A program made the position numbers and the translations under genes. A stretch of 35,192 bases of DNA. Source: an uncultured Methylococcaceae bacterium (lineage in GTDB: Bacteria; Pseudomonadota; Gammaproteobacteria; Methylococcales; Methylococcaceae). This document shows, one piece after another, positions 28,498 through 35,192 of the stretch. The notes beneath the pieces are model-generated. The model worked only from the letters and a program-made list of their open reading frames with translations, had not been told where the DNA came from and made no database searches. The DNA lies in assembly GCA_903911305.1 (NCBI GenBank), contig CAIWDB010000317.1, positions 1-35,192 of the forward strand. The letters run 5' to 3'. The stretch's first letter is position 1, and each line of letters begins with the position of its first letter.

Positions 28498-29407
28498 GGT
28501 TGGAACGTGTCAATTCGTCTATGGCGGTGACGGCTTGATTCAAATCGGAATAGACTAAGGAATAACAATCGCAGTCTTTTACCATATCGGTGACAAGTCG
28601 AAAGGCGGTTTGATCCAGCACTTCATAATTGAAGGCATTGGTTGCCACCATCAGGAAAGCTTGGCTTTTGGGGATAGGCTCCAAGCTCAGCGGTGCATTG
28701 GCGACCCAACGCGGGAAGATTAACCACCGTGGTTTAGCCGGTTCGTCCATGCGATGAATACTATCCTCTGGCGGTATGACATGGGCCACCGTGCCTTTAC
28801 GGGTTTTGAAGAACGAAGGGCCGATGACCGCTTCCGGGCAAAACTGTCGGATCACGTCTATGGATTCGTTCTTCAAAGGAATTAACCGGGGTATTGGCAA
28901 CAACACCCCATCTTCGGGCCGCACCAAGCCAAACTCGTCGGATAATAAACGCCAACCGGAAAAGACTAACGCGGCACAAAGGGTTGATTTGCCATGGCCC
29001 GGCCAAGCAGGAAATAAGATGGCGTGACCGTTACGTTCGACCACCGCCGAATGTAGCATTAACAAGTGGTGGGCGCGGGTGGCGATGCACCAGTTGATGC
29101 CCCATTCTAAGGCAGGGAAAGCGTGTTCGATGGCGTAGGGGGCAAAAGGTTGTCCACCGTCTATCGAAAAAACCGCTTGCCTTCGATACCAATGGCGCAA
29201 TCCTCTTGGATAAGCAATTTTAATATGCAAATCACTGATGCTATCTTGTCGAACGACTGGATAAAAATGATAAAGCTGGCTGAGCAGCGGAACTAGGCTA
29301 GCAATGTTGGAAAATATTCGGATCTGGAATGGCCCTAGTTGGACATTAAACTCGCTGCTTTTCAGTAGCCGCTTTATCTGTACAGCAGTGCAGTCGTTTA
29401 CCCTCAT
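28490..29407 (-). CDS. HprK-related kinase A family protein
   Basis: Walker A-like FPAWPGHGKSTLCAALVFSGWRLLSDEFGLV; HPr kinase-like organisation; overlaps neighbours by a few nt. Confidence 0.85.
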   Translation of the reverse strand: MRVNDCTAVQIKRLLKSSEFNVQLGPFQIRIFSNIASLVPLLSQLYHFYPVVRQDSISDLHIKIAYPRGLRHWYRRQAVFSIDGGQPFAPYAIEHAFPALEWGINWCIATRAHHLLMLHSAVVERNGHAILFPAWPGHGKSTLCAALVFSGWRLLSDEFGLVRPEDGVLLPIPRLIPLKNESIDVIRQFCPEAVIGPSFFKTRKGTVAHVIPPEDSIHRMDEPAKPRWLIFPRWVANAPLSLEPIPKSQAFLMVATNAFNYEVLDQTAFRLVTDMVKDCDCYSLVYSDLNQAVTAIDELTRSNHG

Positions 29408-29727
29408 AGACTCGCGCTGATGCCATCTACCCGATCAATCAAACCCAATTCCTCCAATCTGTTAATCCAAAAATCCAAGGCCTCAGGAATGATCTTTTCA
29501 CCCACTTGTTCAAATTCCATGTCAATTAGCTTGCCTAGTGTTTCCAAACCAACGGGTTCCTGTGCTAAACGCTCAAGTATGAAAGCAGATATTTCGTTTA
29601 TGAAATGGGTTTCAGCCGATGACGGTTGAAATAAAACAAATGCATCATCCCATTTTTGCCATAGCAATTCTTGTCCCGAGTCAGTCAAACAAAAGCGATC
29701 CAAGCTTTCGCCGTGACTTTGGGCCAT
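29404..29727 (-). CDS. PqqD-like peptide chaperone (HPr-rel-A system type)
   Basis: Small PqqD-like protein WDDAFVLFQPSSAETHFINEISAFILERLAQEPVGLETLGKLI; start MAQSHGES at 29727 preferred. Confidence 0.75.
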   Translation of the reverse strand: MAQSHGESLDRFCLTDSGQELLWQKWDDAFVLFQPSSAETHFINEISAFILERLAQEPVGLETLGKLIDMEFEQVGEKIIPEALDFWINRLEELGLIDRVDGISASL

Positions 29728-29734
29728 ATAAAAC

Positions 29735-30208
29735 TTAAAGCAGCGAATTGTAGGCAGATATACTGAGAAGTGCAATTGATGGTTCGTTTTTTATAGCACC
29801 AGACTTCGATGATGTGGTTGAGCAATAGAATCCTCCATCATTAATTACTTTAAGATTTGTGGTTTTAGTACCACCTAAAATTTGCAAATCAGGCAAAGGG
29901 CAGCCAGATTGGCTGTATCCGGTGACACAATTATCACCGACAACGATTGAGCCACCTGTACTAGTTTTGGTTAGTAGACCATCATTATTATCTGCTGACG
30001 CACGCGCCGAAACGCCGGTGCAAGAAGACGCTGCCAATCCACCACTCCGTAAAGTCAACACCACCGGAGCTATCCCCGCTGCCCCACGAATTAGCCGACG
30101 ACGACGCAAATCGGGCCCTTGCGCATCAGCAAGGCTTGCCTCAGAGCTTGTGGTAGATTCTGTAAGCGGAAGAACTTCCGTTTTTTCAATTGATTTTCCA
30201 TCGTTCAT
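29735..30208 (-). CDS. Small Tat-like signal protein, candidate substrate of the HPr-rel-A cassette
   Basis: DLRRRRLIRGAAGIAPVVLTLRSGGLAASSCTG...; short, Ser/Thr/Gly/Asn-rich mature part with Cys residues; first gene of the operon. Confidence 0.65.
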   Translation of the reverse strand: MNDGKSIEKTEVLPLTESTTSSEASLADAQGPDLRRRRLIRGAAGIAPVVLTLRSGGLAASSCTGVSARASADNNDGLLTKTSTGGSIVVGDNCVTGYSQSGCPLPDLQILGGTKTTNLKVINDGGFYCSTTSSKSGAIKNEPSIALLSISAYNSLL

Positions 30209-30469
30209 GTGCGCTACTCCCGTGACGGTAAGATAGTAAAGAGGAACTCATTCCATTGTAACAAAAAAGGCCCATTCAAATTCGGTTGATGCTATCATTT
30301 TCCCTAATTTATTTGCAAGCGTGATTTATAGCGACTAACAATTCGCATTTTTGCTGCAATATCACTCTCCCGCTTGATTTATGGGGCTGGTTCTGGCATG
30401 TTGAACACCTTGACCAGTGACAGGCTTGTGGGCCTTTCTCATTTCCCGACAATCAAAATCTAGGAACCA

Positions 30470-30826
30470 ATGCAAAGCAACCAAATACTCACGCTAGCCT
30501 TGTCCGCACTGGACGACGGCAAAGGCAACGATATCAAAGTCATTGATGTAAGAGAAAAAACCAATATCACCGATTATATGGTGATTGCCAGCGGCACGTC
30601 TGACCGGCACGTGGTATCCCTCGCCGACCGTGTCGTGGAACGCATGAAGGAAAACCACCTGACACCCATAGGGGTGGAAGGCCAAAACACCGGGGAATGG
30701 GTTTTGGTTGACCTTGGCGATGCGATTATCCATGTCATGAAACCGCAGACTCGCGAATTTTATCAGTTGGAAAAACTATGGCAAGGGGATTTCAGCCATC
30801 CGTCGGCGATATTTGCAAGCCATTGA
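30470..30826 (+). CDS. rsfS: Ribosomal silencing factor RsfS
   Basis: KVIDVREKTNITDYMVIASGTSDRHV...VEGQNTGEWVLVDLGDAIIHVMKPQTREFYQLEKLW. Confidence 0.95.
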   Translation: MQSNQILTLALSALDDGKGNDIKVIDVREKTNITDYMVIASGTSDRHVVSLADRVVERMKENHLTPIGVEGQNTGEWVLVDLGDAIIHVMKPQTREFYQLEKLWQGDFSHPSAIFASH

Positions 30827-30965
30827 TCTAAATGCCTATAAATAAAAGCAAAAGTTGGGGCTTATTCATCCGCCCAATGTTTCCATTAAACATGATTCTT
30901 GATGACTGATGTTGCGCTCCAAGACAGACTTTGACGCTCCCGTTTCGTTTGGATAAAACTCAGGC

Positions 30966-31820
30966 TCAGCCCATCGGATGCATCACAATCTCAACATCGC
31001 CATCCAACCATCGCTCCTGAACCAAACCCGCTTGATGATGTTCGATCATCGCCCAAAGTTCACGGATCAAAGCATTTTGGCTGTTCCGCAAGGCTTGTTC
31101 CGAACCCGGCCGCTGCTTGCGGTATAACTCCAGGCTCCCATTCTGTAGCAATGCGTCAAGTTTAGTCAATGATGGGGCCAACACGCCAACCACCCCCGGC
31201 AAAGATTGGGCGATGACCAAACCCGCCGGGTCAATGTCCACCAGTGCCAGCACCGACAATTGATGTGATTTAATAAAGGCCATCACATCATTTGCGCGGC
31301 TGGCATTCGGATCGCCTCGATAGACAATAACGGGATTGACGGCCAGTCCAAACTCAATTTGATGGATTCGGTCAAAACACTCGTAATTTTCAACCACCAA
31401 GGCTGCGTCATGACCCAGATCAACTATTGTTTCATGGGCGATGTCTAGGTGGCTACGTTCTGGCAATGATATGTGCTTTCCGTTAACAACCAGCAAATGG
31501 TCAGGAAGCGATTTGAGCAATATCCGGCCCGAGGCAACCGCCTTGCCAGCCCACTTTTCTTGTCGGCTTTTTTGCAAGGACTCATGCCGGTTCATGCTTG
31601 AAAATTCCGCCATGGAGCCGGTGCGCACATCCACGCCTTCCATTTTCAAAACCAGTTCAGCCAATTCAGTCTTGTCCTGAGCAGAAATACGAATTTTCGT
31701 ACCCAACGGGGAACCCACGTTAAATTCACGGTGCAGGGCTTGCCAACTGGCGTTGTAAAGAAATAATTCCCGGTCGGATTGCACAGCGCGCTGAATGAAA
31801 GCCACCAGCCGCTTATCCAT
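30966..31820 (-). CDS. Toprim-like protein (JetD/MksG-like)
   Basis: ALVVENYECFDRI, NPVIVYRGDPNASRANDV, LALVDIDPAGLVIAQSL: conserved Glu then DxD-like Toprim pattern as in DUF2220/JetD. Confidence 0.65.
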   Translation of the reverse strand: MDKRLVAFIQRAVQSDRELFLYNASWQALHREFNVGSPLGTKIRISAQDKTELAELVLKMEGVDVRTGSMAEFSSMNRHESLQKSRQEKWAGKAVASGRILLKSLPDHLLVVNGKHISLPERSHLDIAHETIVDLGHDAALVVENYECFDRIHQIEFGLAVNPVIVYRGDPNASRANDVMAFIKSHQLSVLALVDIDPAGLVIAQSLPGVVGVLAPSLTKLDALLQNGSLELYRKQRPGSEQALRNSQNALIRELWAMIEHHQAGLVQERWLDGDVEIVMHPMG

Positions 31821-33042
31821 GTTGTTTGGGGCGATACATGAGGCGCAAATCTTTAACTCTTAGATTGCCAGTGAATCCATTGGCATCCCAACTGACAAAC
31901 TCAAAATCGTAGCCCTGTTGTTGGGCCTTGCGGCGTATCCCCTCCCCTAACACGCAACTTAACCAGACAGCTTCGGCTATCTCAATGGCATGTAACCGCC
32001 GAAATGCCAACGCCGAAACCCCATGCCCCGGCAATTTTTTGGCATGATCGAACAAGCCGCCTAGGTGTTGGCGATACAAGGGCTGTTCGACCCGGATGGC
32101 CGGCCGACGAACCAAGCTGACGCTATTAATCCGCCGTTGTGGTTGCCTTGCCAGCAATGCCGCGTTATCAATTTTCACCTTGTGGGCAATCTCAATCAGT
32201 TCTGCCTCCATGGCATGGGACACGGTGTCCGGGTGAGCCTTGAAGCTCAAACCTTGAACCCGATTCCACTGGCTCGGTATGTGTTCCTGCTCGCTCCACT
32301 CTTTGGGAATATAATCGGGGTTTTGCCGGAGGAAAAATGCAAATCCTCTGACCAACTTAGCCCGTACTTCAATTTGGCGCAATTGGAACAGAAACGTCTT
32401 TAAGGTGTCGAGAATGTCTTGCAAACGTTGCCGGTGGGTAGGCAAATTGCGCACCAATTGGCGTTCAATCAGCGCCTGCATCCCCTCATGGTCTTCGGCC
32501 AATTCTAAAAGCAGAGTCGGTTGCAAATTGCTGACTGCACTGACCAATTTCTCCAAACGCCCAATGTAGAAAATATTTTGGCGTTTTTTTTCTGACAAGC
32601 TACGCACATTGGCAAAGCGGCTATTGACCAACATTAACAGATAGGTGGTGTTTTCTTCCAAGGTGTCGGACAGGTCAAACACCAGTCGTTCGACCTCCGC
32701 CAAATAGGCATCGCAATCTTCCAGCCTGTCTTCACTGAAAGCATCACAGTACAAAGCGATTTGCTGTTCCAGCAAGTCCACCCAACTGCCAAGGTCAGTG
32801 TCCAAGCGACGCATCCGGTCACTATTGAGCGCCCCATCCAAAAATTGGCTCAACCGAGCCGACAGTCGGAAATTTTGACTGCCGGAATTGGCAAGGACTT
32901 TCAGTTGCTTGAGTTGATTCAGCGCCCGTTGGTTGGTTTCACACAGCGCCACACTGCCGCCGAAATATGCCTCGGCCACAATATCGCTATGTTGGGCCAT
33001 CGCTTGAAATAAGCGATGCAAGCTGGTCTTGTCGTTGCTCAA
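31813..33042 (-). CDS. Helical kleisin-like (MksF-like) protein
   Basis: 409 aa, predominantly helical, wedged between MksE-like and Toprim ORFs with overlaps at both ends. Confidence 0.45.
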   Translation of the reverse strand: MSNDKTSLHRLFQAMAQHSDIVAEAYFGGSVALCETNQRALNQLKQLKVLANSGSQNFRLSARLSQFLDGALNSDRMRRLDTDLGSWVDLLEQQIALYCDAFSEDRLEDCDAYLAEVERLVFDLSDTLEENTTYLLMLVNSRFANVRSLSEKKRQNIFYIGRLEKLVSAVSNLQPTLLLELAEDHEGMQALIERQLVRNLPTHRQRLQDILDTLKTFLFQLRQIEVRAKLVRGFAFFLRQNPDYIPKEWSEQEHIPSQWNRVQGLSFKAHPDTVSHAMEAELIEIAHKVKIDNAALLARQPQRRINSVSLVRRPAIRVEQPLYRQHLGGLFDHAKKLPGHGVSALAFRRLHAIEIAEAVWLSCVLGEGIRRKAQQQGYDFEFVSWDANGFTGNLRVKDLRLMYRPKQHG

Positions 33043-33695
33043 AACAATTCCACCTGTTGCGGTTCTTCTTCCTGCTGATCCAACGGCAATTCTTCATGCT
33101 CTTGGATGAATTGCAAAGCTTGGAGAAAATAATCGAGTTTGCCGGTCGCTTGGTAAATTTCAGGGTCTCGGCTAACCATTTTTAGATACCCCCAAGCACT
33201 CAGCGTCTTGAGCAGTTTGGTCAATCGCCCCTTGGAGGTGTCTTCAGAACTGAGAAAGTCTTTGAAACGGGCAAAACCTTGCAAACGATCCGCCAAGGCT
33301 TGATTGTTTTCAATTTGTTGCAACAAGCCCGAAAATGAAATCGTATCACCGGGGTGTATGGCGGTGTCTTGATGTAGGCATTGCATCATCATATCCAGCC
33401 ATTCCACCACCGGTTGCAGTTCCCATTTGAATTGTTGAAACAATCGGCGGATTTCTGCACGTGCCTCGGTGTCAACTTGACGGTAAGCGGCGAAGTAAGC
33501 GAGGTGGTTTTGCGTAGCCGAAAGTGTATAACCCAGCCGAGCCAAGAATTCCTCCACCTCCCGGCGATGCTCAGGCGATTTTAAGTGACGGAAACACTGT
33601 TCGGCGGAAACCTCGCAGATGAACTCGCCCTGCAACAAGCGTTTGACGGTGGATTCGAACATGAGTGGATAACCATTAGACATTCCGGCAACCAT
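33039..33695 (-). CDS. MksE/JetB-like condensin accessory protein
   Basis: YPLMFESTVKRLLQGEFICEVSAEQCFRHL...LAYFAAYRQVDTEARAEIRRLFQQFKWELQPVVEWLDMMMQ...GDTISFSGLLQQIENNQAL...TKLLKTLSAWGYLK...YQATGKLDYF resembles MksE. ATG at 33695 with AAGGAAC. Confidence 0.6.
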   Translation of the reverse strand: MVAGMSNGYPLMFESTVKRLLQGEFICEVSAEQCFRHLKSPEHRREVEEFLARLGYTLSATQNHLAYFAAYRQVDTEARAEIRRLFQQFKWELQPVVEWLDMMMQCLHQDTAIHPGDTISFSGLLQQIENNQALADRLQGFARFKDFLSSEDTSKGRLTKLLKTLSAWGYLKMVSRDPEIYQATGKLDYFLQALQFIQEHEELPLDQQEEEPQQVELF

Positions 33696-33789
33696 TTTAC
33701 CTGTTCCTTTTGGTATTTGCGCAAGTGGCAAAGATTAAACCCAGCGTCTATGATGTGCGTTCAACACTCACGCATTCAGGAGAACACCG

Positions 33790-34806
33790 ATGACTACAGC
33801 AAACACATTGCGTTTTGGCATACTCGGGGCAGCCCGTATCAATGAACGCATGATTCCCACCATTATCCAAGCAGCCAACGCCGAACTGGTCGCCATTGCC
33901 AGCCGCAGGCCCGGTGCCGCTGCCGAAACCTTGGCGAAATATGCCCCGAATCAACAAGGTGTGCGGACTTATGACAACCTCGATGCGCTGATTGAAGACG
34001 CTGAAGTTCAGGCAGTCTATCTGCCCATGTCCAATCACGAGCATGAGGAATGGGCTTTGCGTGCCATTCGGGCGGGTAAGCATGTGCTGGTGGAAAAACC
34101 CATGGCCTTGACCGTGCTGGATATTGAAGCCATTGAATATGCAGCGAAAGAACATCATGTGACGGTCATGGAGGGGTTCATGTACCGCTTCCATCCGCAA
34201 CACGCACGGGTGCGCGAATTGATTGATTCAGGGATTATTGGGGAAGTCCGCTCGGTACGCTCTAGTTATTCGTTTATCATGCGCCCTGCCCGCTTATATC
34301 GGCTGGCCGAAGACGTGTCCAAGGGCGGTGGGGCGATGTGGGACATCGGACCTTATGCGATACATTCCGCCCGCTGGTGTTTCGACGTGCCGCCGGTGGC
34401 AGTGACGGCCATCGCCAAATTTGTGGAGAGCGGCGCAGACATCACCACCAGTGGCGTGATTGATTTTGGCGAGGGCAAACACGCACATTTCGATGTCAGT
34501 TTTGAATGGGCACGGCAATCCATTTATGAAGTCACCGGGACCAAAGGCGGAATCAAATGCCATGCCGCATGGCGCTTGCCCGAAGACGTGCCGGTGATTT
34601 CGTGGTGGACCGAAGACGGCAAAGGCGGCGAAGAAAAATTGCCTATGGCTGACCATTTTGTGTTGGAGATCGAGCATTTCAGCGATTGCGTGTTGAACGG
34701 CAAGACACCTTTGCTCAGTTTTGAAGATGCCAAAGCCAACTGTCGGACAATAGAAGCCATATTGCAATCGGCAGCAACGGGGCAAGCGGTGTTGTTGGAG
34801 GCTTGA
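33790..34806 (+). CDS. Gfo/Idh/MocA family NAD(P)-dependent oxidoreductase
   Basis: RFGILGAARINERMIPTI; VYLPMSNHEHEEWALRAIRAGKHVLVEKPMALT; VMEGFMYRFHPQHARVRELI; GGGAMWDIGPYAIHSARW. Confidence 0.96.
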   Translation: MTTANTLRFGILGAARINERMIPTIIQAANAELVAIASRRPGAAAETLAKYAPNQQGVRTYDNLDALIEDAEVQAVYLPMSNHEHEEWALRAIRAGKHVLVEKPMALTVLDIEAIEYAAKEHHVTVMEGFMYRFHPQHARVRELIDSGIIGEVRSVRSSYSFIMRPARLYRLAEDVSKGGGAMWDIGPYAIHSARWCFDVPPVAVTAIAKFVESGADITTSGVIDFGEGKHAHFDVSFEWARQSIYEVTGTKGGIKCHAAWRLPEDVPVISWWTEDGKGGEEKLPMADHFVLEIEHFSDCVLNGKTPLLSFEDAKANCRTIEAILQSAATGQAVLLEA

Positions 34807-34813
34807 TTGTTAG

Positions 34814-34846
34814 CGTTGCGTGAAATAAATAAGGTTTCACGCAACG
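34814..34846 (+). terminator. Perfect 12-bp hairpin downstream of the Gfo/Idh gene
   Basis: CGTTGCGTGAAA-taaataagg-TTTCACGCAACG. Confidence 0.6.
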
Positions 34847-34929
34847 AATCAACAAAGAAAAATTTATTGAAATGATGGACAATATTGTCACCACCAGAAC
34901 AAAAAACCAATCGTTTAAGGAATCCAGCC

Positions 34930-35103
34930 ATGGCGGATAGATTTACTCAAACGCAGAACATTACCAATGACGAAAGCCAGAGTCAGCTTAGCCTTCAAGC
35001 GTTGGTTCATTGCTGGCGGATGGAAAATCCAGAATTCATCGCCGCTTACAATCATTGCATAGAAACCGAAGGCTTGCCTTTGGAAGAATGGCGGGGTTTT
35101 TAG
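34930..35103 (+). CDS. CcdA-like antitoxin family small protein
   Basis: C-terminal ENPEFIAAYNHCIETEGLPLEEWRGF resembles CcdA-family tails; ATG at 34930 with AAGGA upstream. Confidence 0.55.
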   Translation: MADRFTQTQNITNDESQSQLSLQALVHCWRMENPEFIAAYNHCIETEGLPLEEWRGF

Positions 35104-35192
35104 TGGACCCATCAACCTTCGTCAGCATCAAGTGGGTCAATCCACTGCTGAAAATGCTAAAAAATATCCGAGGCCAACGGGAAAAAGACGTG
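35103..35192 (+). CDS. 5' end of a downstream gene, open to the window edge
   Basis: GTG at 35103 overlaps the antitoxin stop by 1 nt; open frame VDPSTFVSIKWVNPLLKMLKNIRGQREKDV runs to the edge. Confidence 0.35.
   Translation, partial: MDPSTFVSIKWVNPLLKMLKNIRGQREKDV

Noticed and set aside
30966-33695. Calling a complete Wadjet defence system
   Set aside because: No SMC/JetC ATPase is encoded in the window and the middle protein is only weakly kleisin-like.
34294-34785. 163-aa minus-strand ORF (and 33748..34203) over the Gfo/Idh gene
   Set aside because: Shadow ORFs opposite a well-supported oxidoreductase gene.

Overview
35.2 kb bacterial chromosomal window, probably gammaproteobacterial (inferred from gene content only). 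It is dense with protein-coding genes; I saw no rRNA, tRNA, CRISPR array, transposase or prophage. Main blocks: (1) about 0.3-6.2 kb, a metal (probably copper) locus with a SafE/UreH-type membrane protein carrying a cupredoxin-like tail, a free-standing CcoI-type Cys metal-binding domain, two small membrane proteins, a Cys-less RxR/HMA2-like membrane protein and a CPC P1B-type ATPase. Its layout recalls ferrosome (fez) loci, but the ATPase has Cu(I)-type motifs. (2) moaA and a DUF4124-TraB/GumN protein. (3) about 8.5-17.5 kb, an accessory block: AlkB/desaturase-like membrane di-iron protein, NodU/CmcH carbamoyltransferase, a tandem heme-oxygenase-like di-iron (HDO) protein translationally coupled to it, a frameshifted small membrane ORF, an O-antigen-ligase-like protein with a large soluble insertion, and a membrane protein with a degenerate GGDEF. 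(4) Housekeeping genes: 2Fe-2S ferredoxin, FKBP, AAA ATPase, ssb, FAH, GT2, argS, SPOR protein, CSD-DUF1294, rsfS. (5) about 27.3-30.2 kb, an HPr-rel-A-type operon (nucleotidyltransferase, HprK-related kinase, PqqD-like protein) headed by a small Tat-like, Cys-containing candidate substrate. (6) about 31-33.7 kb, a three-gene MksE / kleisin-like / Toprim (JetD/MksG-like) operon with no SMC gene in the window. (7) A Gfo/Idh oxidoreductase and a CcdA-like antitoxin at the right edge. Notable non-coding structure includes an exact 21-bp-period array of TAAGCTTA palindromes, a perfect 19-bp inverted repeat, and several dispersed-repeat or terminator-like hairpins. All family calls are by eye from motifs; no searches were run.
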